Assembly (NCBI GenBank): GCA_017455385.1
Contig: JAFTBD010000051.1
Coordinates: 1-5,131 of the forward strand
From: Clostridia bacterium
GTDB lineage: Bacteria; Bacillota; Clostridia; Christensenellales; CAG-1252
Direction of reading: 5' to 3'
Length of the DNA stretch: 5,131 nucleotides
In this document: positions 1 through 5,131 of the stretch, one piece after another
How positions within the stretch are numbered: the first letter of the stretch is position 1
Layout of the letters: each line of letters begins with the position of its first letter
The notes under the pieces: model-generated
Seen by the model: only the letters and a program-made list of their open reading frames with translations
Database searches by the model: none
Told to the model about the DNA's origin: nothing
Program-made: the position numbers and the translations under genes

Positions 1-1
1 C

Positions 2-598
2 GAAGGGATGCTGGATATCGCCGCGGAAGAGCTGAACGTCAAGAAGGTGACTATCGCCACGAGCGAGCAGTCCTTCATCTCCTACGAGATCAAGCCTCAG
101 CTGAAAACGCTCGGTCCGAAATACGGTCCCTTGCTCGGTCAGATCCGCACTTTCCTCGCCACGGCGAATGCGGCGGAGATCGTGATGACCGTCCGCGCGG
201 GTGAGACCTATAAGACGGAGCTCGGCGGCAAAGAAGTGGAATTCACGGAGGACGACCTCCTCATCACCACCAAGAGCGGGGAGGGCTACAGCTCGGAATC
301 CGACGGTACCACCACCGTCGCTCTCGACACCACCCTCACCGATGACCTCATCAAAGAAGGTTTCGCCCGTGAGCTCGTTTCCAAGGTGCAGACCATGCGT
401 AAAGAAGCGGGCTTCGAGGTCACCGATCACATCATCCTCGGGGTGGAAACGGATGATTACATCAAGTCGGTCATCGAGGAGTATGACGTTTGCGCCGACG
501 TCCTCGCCGACGAGGTTCGCTACGGCGTCCTCGATGGTTATATCAAAGACTGCGACCTGAACGGAAAGAAGATCAAAGTATCGGTATGCCGCAAATAG
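2..598 (+). CDS. ileS: Isoleucyl-tRNA synthetase, type 2, C-terminal part (5' truncated by the window)
   Basis: Cytoplasmic class I aminoacyl-tRNA synthetase that charges tRNA-Ile with isoleucine. Only the last 198 residues are visible. The reading frame is open from base 2, so the ATG at base 8 is an internal methionine and not the start. The Rossmann catalytic core (HIGH and KMSKS motifs) lies upstream of the window. Two stretches identify the family. One is the KPQLKTLGPKYG segment near bases 92-127, typical of the domain after the anticodon-binding region in the eukaryote-like type 2 IleS (DUF5915). The other, near bases 347-430, carries EGFARELVSKVQTMRKEAGF and then EVTD, the highly conserved C-terminal block. 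The type 2 form is known for natural tolerance of mupirocin; that is family knowledge and is not shown here. The gene ends in TAG and overlaps the next gene by 13 nt. Identity is very secure; the symbol is based on the C-terminal domain alone. Confidence 0.95.
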   Translation, partial: EGMLDIAAEELNVKKVTIATSEQSFISYEIKPQLKTLGPKYGPLLGQIRTFLATANAAEIVMTVRAGETYKTELGGKEVEFTEDDLLITTKSGEGYSSESDGTTTVALDTTLTDDLIKEGFARELVSKVQTMRKEAGFEVTDHIILGVETDDYIKSVIEEYDVCADVLADEVRYGVLDGYIKDCDLNGKKIKVSVCRK

Positions 599-1458
599 CA
601 GAAGGTTGGAAAGATTACGAGATCATTGCCACAGGCAATGGTTATAAGCTCGAGAGATGGGGAAAAGTCTATCTCCTTCGTCCCGATCCGCAGGCGATCT
701 GGGAAGCGCCTTTCGACCTCTTTTCTTATCCGAAACTCAATGCGTATTACCGCGCCGAAGCGGGGAGCCGCGAGGAGAAATGGGTGATCGTCAAGCCTTT
801 CGAGGAGGAGTTCACCGTCTCGCGAAAAGGGCTTACGTTCCATCTGAAGCTCTCCAAGAATTTCAAGCATACGGGGCTATTCCCCGAGCAGGCTTCCAAC
901 TGGGATCGTATCGGCGATATGATCCGCGGCGCAGGGCGCCCCATCAAAGTTTTGAATCTTTTCGCTTATACGGGCGGTGCTACCGTTGCGTCGGCAGCCG
1001 CAGGCGCATCCGTCACCCACGTGGACGCCGCGCCCGCTATGGTGGATCGCGCCAAACAGAACGCCGCTTCCTCGGGGCTTCGTGACAAGCCCATCCGCTA
1101 TATCGTGGATGACTGCTTGAAATTCGTGAATCGCGAGATCCGTCGCGGCAATCTCTACGACGCGGTCATCATGGATCCGCCCTCTTTCGGCAGAGGACCG
1201 AACGGGGAAGTGTGGAAGCTCGAGGAGAGTCTCTATCCGCTCGTCAAACGCACGGCGGACGTCCTCTCTGAGAAGCCGCTCTTTTTCCTCATCAATTCAT
1301 ACACCACCGGACTGCAACCCACCGTCATCTCGGACATCCTTCGTCTGACATTGAAAGGGAAAGGGTACACCTCGGTGGACGCATACGAGCTCGCGCTCCC
1401 GACGGGAGAGGGCATCGAACTGCCTTGCGGCTGCACCGGTGTCGCCGAATGGCACTGA
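586..1458 (+). CDS. Class I SAM-dependent RNA methyltransferase (RlmI-like, COG1092)
   Basis: Predicted 290-residue cytoplasmic methyltransferase, probably acting on rRNA. The N-terminus holds the family block LERWGKVYLLRPDPQAIW (about residues 22-39). SAM-binding motif I is VLNLFAYTGG (122-131), followed by the acidic VDAA at 146-149 and the DD pair at 175-176. Motif IV is DPPSFGRG (197-204), the catalytic-site signature of the RlmI/RlmK-type family. The C-terminus closes with LPCG, as is usual in these proteins. The ATG at 586 was chosen because conserved sequence begins almost at once. Earlier codons in this frame (from 490) encode an arginine/proline-rich string that is just the shadow of ileS. 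The start lies inside ileS (13-nt overlap), and only a weak purine stretch (GGAAAGAAG, 563-571) sits upstream at a long distance, so translation is probably coupled to ileS. There is no separate PUA domain of the E. coli RlmI kind. The target base is not predictable from sequence. Confidence 0.92.
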   Translation: MPQIAEGWKDYEIIATGNGYKLERWGKVYLLRPDPQAIWEAPFDLFSYPKLNAYYRAEAGSREEKWVIVKPFEEEFTVSRKGLTFHLKLSKNFKHTGLFPEQASNWDRIGDMIRGAGRPIKVLNLFAYTGGATVASAAAGASVTHVDAAPAMVDRAKQNAASSGLRDKPIRYIVDDCLKFVNREIRRGNLYDAVIMDPPSFGRGPNGEVWKLEESLYPLVKRTADVLSEKPLFFLINSYTTGLQPTVISDILRLTLKGKGYTSVDAYELALPTGEGIELPCGCTGVAEWH

Positions 1459-1466
1459 AGACAAAT

Positions 1467-1473
1467 AGGTGAG
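1467..1473 (+). promoter_or_regulatory. Ribosome binding site of the pseudouridine synthase gene
   Basis: AGGTGAG lies in the 17-nt gap after the methyltransferase stop and just before the ATG at 1476. It is a good match to the anti-Shine-Dalgarno, but spacing is very short (2-3 nt). The next in-frame methionine is at codon 38, inside the first conserved block, so the 1476 start still stands. Confidence 0.55.
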
Positions 1474-1475
1474 AT

Positions 1476-2195
1476 ATGAACGTGACCTACAAAGACATTC
1501 CCATATTGTATGAAGACAATCACATCCTCGTCGTTGTGAAACCTTTCAATATTCCCTCGCAGGAGGATTCGAGCGAGGATCCTGATATGCTTACGCTCCT
1601 CAAAGAGTACCTGCGTGAGAAATACGACAAGCCCGGCAACGTCTTCCTCGGCTTGGTGCATAGGCTTGACCGTCCGACGGGCGGCGTCATGGTCTTCGCC
1701 AAAACGAGCAAAGCGGCGGCGCGACTCAGCGAGTGTATCACCTCGGGCGAGTTCGACAAGAAGTATTTCGCAGTCCTGTCATCGGCGCCCGCCGAGAAAA
1801 ACGGCAGATTGGATAATTACCTTTTCAAAGACGAGGAGAAGAACCTCGTGCGCGTCGTCCCGATGGGGATCAAAGGGGCGAAACGTGCTGTGCTCGATTA
1901 TAAAATAATCGAGAAGAAGGACGACATCTGCCTCGCCGAAGTGTATCTCTATACCGGCAGGAGCCACCAGATCCGCGTGCAGACCGCGTATATCGGGTGC
2001 CCGATCGTGGGCGACCGCAAGTATGCGGGGGATAAATACGTCAAGGCGGATAACCTCGCGCTTTGGAGCGTCGAGATCCGTTTCCCGCATCCCACCAAGA
2101 AAGATATCATGGTGTTTAGGGCATTCCCCGACGACAGCGTTTTCCCGTGGAATGCTTTCGACCTCGAGCGCCATCTCAGCGTAAAGATCAAATAA
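1476..2195 (+). CDS. RluA-family pseudouridine synthase
   Basis: 239-residue enzyme that isomerises uridine to pseudouridine in rRNA or tRNA. The fold starts immediately with the ILYEDNHILVVVKPFNIPSQ block (residues 10-29). The catalytic motif HRLDRPTGG is at 62-70, with D65 as the expected nucleophilic aspartate. The second signature, YTGRSHQIRVQ followed by GCPIVGDRKY, spans 159-183. The protein lacks the N-terminal S4 RNA-binding domain found in RluC and RluD and is shorter than those enzymes. It is a compact, catalytic-domain-only member, similar in layout to RluA or Bacillus YhcT-type proteins, so the exact target uridine cannot be named. It begins 17 nt after the methyltransferase and its TAA directly abuts the ATPase start. 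Two RNA-modification genes next to ileS suggest a translation-related operon, which is an inference from position. Confidence 0.93.
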   Translation: MNVTYKDIPILYEDNHILVVVKPFNIPSQEDSSEDPDMLTLLKEYLREKYDKPGNVFLGLVHRLDRPTGGVMVFAKTSKAAARLSECITSGEFDKKYFAVLSSAPAEKNGRLDNYLFKDEEKNLVRVVPMGIKGAKRAVLDYKIIEKKDDICLAEVYLYTGRSHQIRVQTAYIGCPIVGDRKYAGDKYVKADNLALWSVEIRFPHPTKKDIMVFRAFPDDSVFPWNAFDLERHLSVKIK

Positions 2196-4643
2196 ATGAA
2201 GCAAACGAAAGAGAAAAGCATTCAGAGGTTCTCTCCGAAACTCGAAATGGGACTCGGGTATTCCCAAGTCCGTCAGCGCATCCGCGAGCATAAGACCAAT
2301 GCGAGGATATTGAACCCCGCCAAGTCTTCTCTGCAGATCATTGCGGATAACGTTTTCTCTTTCTGCAATATCATCACCCTCATCCTCATCGTCCTCCTCT
2401 TCGTCATCGGCGAGAACAGCGACACATTCTCCTCCATGATCATTTTCCTGAATATCACGGTCGGTATCGTGCAGGGGATCAAGGCGCGCAACGCCGTGAA
2501 GAAGCTCTCTTTCGAGGTGGACAGCGACTTCGAGGTAATTCGTGACTGCAAGCGGAAGTGCGTTCCCGTTCGTGAGATCGTTTTGGACGACCTCGTCGTG
2601 ATGCGCGCGGGCAGTAAAGTCCCCGTGGACGGCATCATTCGCGAAGGCATCATCGACGTGGACGAATCCATCTTGACGGGCGAGGCGAATCTCGTCAAAA
2701 AGAAGCCGGGCGATCAGCTCCTCTCGGGTAGCCATATCCTCGTCGGTGAGGCGATCGTGCAGGCGGAACGCGTCGGTATGGACAGCAATATCCAACGTAT
2801 CGGCAAGGTCATCCGCAAAATGGGTAAGCCGAAGAGCAAGATATTCTATTCCCTCGATTACATCATCAAGATCATCAGTTTCATCTTGATCCCGCTCGCC
2901 ATCGCGTCTTTCTTCGTGAATTTCTTCGCGACGGAACACTCACTCCATAACGCCGTCAAGTTCACCGCCGCGTCGGTGCTCTCGATGCTTCCCGTCGGAA
3001 TGTTCTTCCTGACGAGCTGTGCGCTCGCGGCATCCGTTCTGAAACTCTCGGCGAAAAATACCCTCGTGCAAGACCTCTACGGAGTGGAGATGCTCGCGCT
3101 CGTCGACACGCTTCTCCTCGACAAAACGGGGACGATCACGACGGGAGATCTGCGCGTCGTTTCGACGAAGGTCTTTTTCGAGGTGCCGAATACCGAGAAG
3201 ATCTTGGCGGATCTCCTCGCGGGCACCAAAGATATGAATTCCACGGCGCGCGCTCTGCGCAAAGAATATCCGGACGGCGATCCCGAGAACGTCACCTTCT
3301 CGTTGCCGTTTTATTCGGGGCGCAAATACAGCGGCGTCGTGCTCAGAAACGGCGATAGATACCTCCTCGGCGCGCCGGAATACGTCTCCACCTTCGAAGG
3401 GGCGGTGCGCGACTATGCCCACGAATGCGCCGAGAAAGGGAAGAGGGTGGTGCTCCTCTCGAGATTGGACGGCGACATACTGTTCCCCGACCGCGCGAAA
3501 TGCACTCCCATCTTGGCGATCGAGATCGAGGATGAGATCCGTTCGGATGCGCCCGTTACCTTGAAATGGTTCAAAGACAACGGTGTCCGCATCATGGTGA
3601 TCTCGGGTGACGATCCGCTGACCGTCTCACGTATCGCGAAGAGGGCGGGGGTAGAAGGCAGTGACGATTACGTGAATTGTTCCGAGCTCTCCGATGACGA
3701 GCTGAAAGAATCTTTGGCTACGAAAAATATTTTCGGCAGGGACACGCCCGAGCAGAAATCCATCATCGTGAACCATCTCCGTAAAGAAGGTCATACCGTA
3801 GGTATGGTCGGCGACGGCGTCAATGACGTCCAAGCCCTCAAGAGCAGTGATTGCAGCATTTCGTTCGGCAGCGCCAACGAGGTCGCGCGCAGCGTGGCGG
3901 GCATCGTGCTCGTGGACAGTAAATTCAGTTCTCTCCCGCAGGTGGTCGCAGAGGGCAGGCGAGTGGTGTGCAATATCGAGCAGGTGGCTTCTTTGTACTT
4001 TATGAAGAACCTCTTCACCATCATCATGACCACCATCTTCCTCTGTCTCGGCAGGCTTTATCCCTTCTCGACGTCGCAGATGCTCATGATCGAGCTCTTC
4101 GTGCTTGGCATCCCGAATCTTTTCCTCGCCATGCAGCCGAATGACCAAGTGCCGGACGGGAATTTCCTCCAAAACGTCTTGAAACGAACGTACCCCGCTA
4201 CGTTCTCGCTCCTGTTCTCCGTCCTCGCGGTGTATTTCTTATTCTGCAATGTCTTCTCGATCTCACTCGATATGCGTCCGACGGTCGCGGCTCTCACCTT
4301 GACGGGGTGCGGCTTCGTACAGCTCATTTTCAATACTCTTCCGCTCAATGAGTTTCGCTCGAAAGTCATCGGATTTTCTTTCATCGGGTTTATCGCCGCT
4401 GCCTTCATCCTCTACGGTCTGAATTCCGTCGGGATGGATCTCATTTCATTCGAGATCGGCGCCTTGGATTGGAAAGGCTTCGGCACCATCTGTCTCGGTG
4501 TGGCGATCTGCGCCATCCTGAATGTTCTCTTCCTCTTCCTCTTGAAGAAGCTCCGTTCGAGCGGCAAAGAGCTCATTCCTTTCTATGCCGACGACTATTA
4601 TACGGACACCACCGAGCGGGAAGACACCATGGATCTTAAATAA
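2196..4643 (+). CDS. Cation-translocating P-type ATPase (HAD-IC family, CtpE-like layout)
   Basis: 815-residue inner-membrane ion pump driven by ATP. Visible parts in order: a short cation-ATPase N-terminal segment (GLGYSQVRQRI, 19-29); TM1-2 (about 50-95); the actuator domain with LTGEAN (160-165); TM3-4 (about 222-280); phosphorylation motif DKTGTIT with D309; the nucleotide-binding region with PFYSGRKYSGV (371-381) and GAPE (392-395); the hinge GDGVND (539-544); then six more helices (about 598-785), giving ten. There is no N-terminal metal-binding domain and no CPC motif, so it is not a heavy-metal P1B pump. The TM6 segment ELFVLGIPNLFLAMQPN resembles the CtpE-like/Gram-positive group, for which calcium transport has been proposed; the ion here is unproven. 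TM4 reads MLPVGMFF where calcium pumps have PEGL. The ATG follows the previous stop with no gap and no clear SD, so translational coupling is likely. The C-terminal tail is acidic (DDYYTDTTEREDTMD). Confidence 0.94.
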   Translation: MKQTKEKSIQRFSPKLEMGLGYSQVRQRIREHKTNARILNPAKSSLQIIADNVFSFCNIITLILIVLLFVIGENSDTFSSMIIFLNITVGIVQGIKARNAVKKLSFEVDSDFEVIRDCKRKCVPVREIVLDDLVVMRAGSKVPVDGIIREGIIDVDESILTGEANLVKKKPGDQLLSGSHILVGEAIVQAERVGMDSNIQRIGKVIRKMGKPKSKIFYSLDYIIKIISFILIPLAIASFFVNFFATEHSLHNAVKFTAASVLSMLPVGMFFLTSCALAASVLKLSAKNTLVQDLYGVEMLALVDTLLLDKTGTITTGDLRVVSTKVFFEVPNTEKILADLLAGTKDMNSTARALRKEYPDGDPENVTFSLPFYSGRKYSGVVLRNGDRYLLGAPEYVSTFEGAVRDYAHECAEKGKRVVLLSRLDGDILFPDRAKCTPILAIEIEDEIRSDAPVTLKWFKDNGVRIMVISGDDPLTVSRIAKRAGVEGSDDYVNCSELSDDELKESLATKNIFGRDTPEQKSIIVNHLRKEGHTVGMVGDGVNDVQALKSSDCSISFGSANEVARSVAGIVLVDSKFSSLPQVVAEGRRVVCNIEQVASLYFMKNLFTIIMTTIFLCLGRLYPFSTSQMLMIELFVLGIPNLFLAMQPNDQVPDGNFLQNVLKRTYPATFSLLFSVLAVYFLFCNVFSISLDMRPTVAALTLTGCGFVQLIFNTLPLNEFRSKVIGFSFIGFIAAAFILYGLNSVGMDLISFEIGALDWKGFGTICLGVAICAILNVLFLFLLKKLRSSGKELIPFYADDYYTDTTEREDTMDLK

Positions 4644-4653
4644 TGCATTACCC

Positions 4654-4668
4654 ATAGGATCTTCCTAT
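4654..4668 (+). terminator. Small hairpin after the ATPase, at best a weak terminator
   Basis: ATAGGA (4654-4659) and TCCTAT (4663-4668) form a perfect 6-bp stem with a 3-nt loop, 11 nt after the ATPase stop. Only a broken TTTA follows, so intrinsic termination would be inefficient. It may instead act as an mRNA 3'-end stabiliser or be chance. The surrounding stretch (4644-4745) is AT-rich and otherwise shows no gene. Confidence 0.3.
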
Positions 4669-4731
4669 TTATCCGCATATTTTGTTTGAAGAGCGGTTAT
4701 AAAGAAAATTAATGATGATTATTTTTCCATT

Positions 4732-4778
4732 AAAAAAAATTGATAGTTATTGAATCCGCTTGCACGGCGTGGTATAAA
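4732..4778 (+). promoter_or_regulatory. SigA-type promoter with A-tract UP element for the ncRNA
   Basis: The -35 box TTGAAT (4750-4755) and -10 box TATAAA (4773-4778) are separated by exactly 17 bp. An A8 tract (4732-4739) sits where an UP element would contact the RNA polymerase alpha subunits, about 46-53 nt before the predicted start site near 4785. The predicted start coincides with the first base able to pair with the RNA's 3' end. These features suggest strong, largely constitutive transcription, as expected for an abundant structural RNA. Confidence 0.75.
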
Positions 4779-4784
4779 AGAAGT

Positions 4785-5018
4785 ATCCAATACACCTGCG
4801 TTGTGCGAGTAACGGTCATGTCACAACCTCAATTTATTTTAGGGGAGGCGAAACGCGGCGTCGGATGTCAGGCCACATTTTATCTATCGGTGGAAGGCAG
4901 AAGCGTCGGATAGCTTATACCCAACCTGCTTTCGGCGGGTTTAATACAGCCGTGAGACGGCAACGCGGGCTACCTTGGATGTATATGCGCTTCGTTTCTC
5001 CCCGAAGCGCTTTTTCTT
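4785..5018 (+). ncRNA. Structured non-coding RNA, about 230 nt; candidate raiA-motif RNA
   Basis: Bounded by its own promoter and terminator and lacking a credible ORF. The ends pair: ATCCAA (4785-4790) with TTGGAT (4975-4980), then after a small internal loop CCTGCGTTG (4795-4803) with CAACGCGGG (4961-4969). Enclosed elements include hairpin CCTC/GAGG (4827-4830/4845-4848); hairpin TGTC-CCAC/GTGG-GGCA (4866-4876/4890-4899), whose loop base-pairs CTATC (4884-4888) to GATAG (4909-4913) as a pseudoknot; and hairpin AACCTGC/GCGGGTT (4923-4929/4935-4941). The domain is multibranched, unlike the rod shape of 6S RNA. It lacks the signature sequences of tmRNA, SRP RNA and RNase P RNA. Length, closed multihelix form, pseudoknots and an apparently clostridial host fit the raiA-motif class (large ncRNA often found near raiA in Bacillota). 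I could not align it to that consensus, so class assignment is tentative; its status as an independent RNA gene is much firmer. Confidence 0.75.
4987..5015 (+). terminator. Rho-independent terminator of the ncRNA
   Basis: GCGCTTCG (4987-4994) pairs perfectly with CGAAGCGC (5003-5010) around an 8-nt loop, and TTTTTCTTT follows at once (5011-5019). This is a strong intrinsic terminator. It lies 6 nt after the end-pairing helix of the ncRNA, which makes the RNA a discrete transcript and not a leader of the next gene. Confidence 0.92.
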
Positions 5019-5050
5019 TACCCTTGCATTCGGTTTTTTTTCGTCACGCG

Positions 5051-5091
5051 CGAAAAAGTATTATGTTTTCGGCGCGCGCGTGTGTTATACT
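5051..5091 (+). promoter_or_regulatory. Putative promoter of the next gene with an overlapping inverted repeat
   Basis: A good -10 box, TATACT, lies at 5086-5091, with expected transcription start near 5098. No good -35 is present at 16-18 bp (ATGTTT at 5063-5068 is the best at 17 bp), which suggests a weak or activated promoter. The -35 area is covered by an inverted repeat, CGAAAA (5051-5056) and TTTTCG (5066-5071) with a 9-nt spacer. GC-alternating flanks, CACGCGCG (5045-5052) and CGCGCGTG (5075-5082), are also complementary. It could be an operator; no known regulator's consensus is recognised. Confidence 0.5.
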
Positions 5092-5115
5092 GTCATCAGC
5101 AAAAAATCTTTTTTT

Positions 5116-5121
5116 GGGAGG
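5116..5121 (+). promoter_or_regulatory. Ribosome binding site of a gene starting at or beyond the window end
   Basis: GGGAGG, followed by AAA, is a near-perfect Shine-Dalgarno. With normal spacing the start codon should fall around 5129-5133, and the last base could be the A of an ATG. The coding sequence itself is not visible, so the product cannot be named. An A6-TC-T7 run just upstream (5101-5115) makes a short, unstructured leader of about 20-30 nt. Confidence 0.75.
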
Positions 5122-5131
5122 AAACTTTACA

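Noticed and set aside
490..585. N-terminal extension of the methyltransferase to the ATG at 490
   Set aside because: The extra 32 codons are arginine- and proline-rich, lie wholly inside ileS and match its out-of-frame shadow. Family similarity starts right after 586.
1779..2939. Long minus-strand open frame of 386 codons opposite the pseudouridine synthase and ATPase
   Set aside because: It lies antisense to two clearly identified genes, straddles their junction, and its product is a low-complexity mix of D, E, R, H and L typical of a shadow frame. No family motif is visible.
4709..4733. TTAATG/CATTAA inverted repeat as a terminator
   Set aside because: The 6-bp stem is almost all A-T with a 13-nt loop, and on the plus strand it is followed by A residues, not T. 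The A-tract is better explained as an UP element.
4818..4913. 31-codon ORF inside the ncRNA (ATG at 4818, TAG at 4911-4913)
   Set aside because: There is no Shine-Dalgarno before the ATG, and the frame runs through the paired stems and the pseudoknot. The RNA structure explains the sequence better.
4785..4980. 6S RNA, SRP RNA or tmRNA identity for the ncRNA
   Set aside because: It is not a single rod with a central bubble (6S). The stretch GTCAGG then GGAAGGCAGAAGC only loosely echoes the SRP domain IV motif and has a 13-nt loop in place of the GNRA-type loop. The tmRNA start, tag ORF and tRNA-like ends are absent.
5036..5057. TTTTTCG/CGAAAAA hairpin as a second terminator
   Set aside because: The T-run precedes the stem and no U-tract follows on either strand; the strong terminator at 4987-5015 already ends the ncRNA.

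Overview
The window looks like chromosomal core sequence from an uncultured Bacillota, most likely a Clostridia-type lineage. This is inferred from moderate GC, a type 2 isoleucyl-tRNA synthetase, a Gram-positive style P-type ATPase, strong purine-rich ribosome binding sites, and an A-tract-boosted SigA-type promoter in an AT-rich gap. No species can be named from the sequence alone, and no mobile element, CRISPR array, tRNA or rRNA is visible.

Bases 1-4643 hold four tightly packed plus-strand genes that look like one operon. They are the 3' end of ileS, a class I SAM-dependent RNA methyltransferase of the RlmI-like (COG1092) type, a stand-alone RluA-family pseudouridine synthase, and an 815-residue ten-helix cation P-type ATPase. 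The junctions are a 13-nt overlap, a 17-nt gap and a direct stop-start abutment, so translational coupling is likely. The first three genes all act on RNA for translation: tRNA charging, base methylation and pseudouridylation. The ATPase is a membrane ion pump with no obvious functional tie to them.

Bases 4644-5131 contain no protein gene but are the most interesting part. After about 100 AT-rich bases comes a near-consensus promoter (TTGAAT, 17 bp, TATAAA) preceded by an A-tract. It is followed by about 230 nt of structured, GC-richer sequence whose 5' and 3' ends pair with each other, and then by a textbook Rho-independent terminator. This is an independently transcribed non-coding RNA with several hairpins and plausible pseudoknots. 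Its size, multibranched closed architecture and bacterial context fit the raiA-motif class of clostridial ncRNAs, but that assignment is a hypothesis. A second promoter-like region with an inverted repeat, and a strong ribosome binding site, lie at the right edge and should serve a gene that starts just outside the window.
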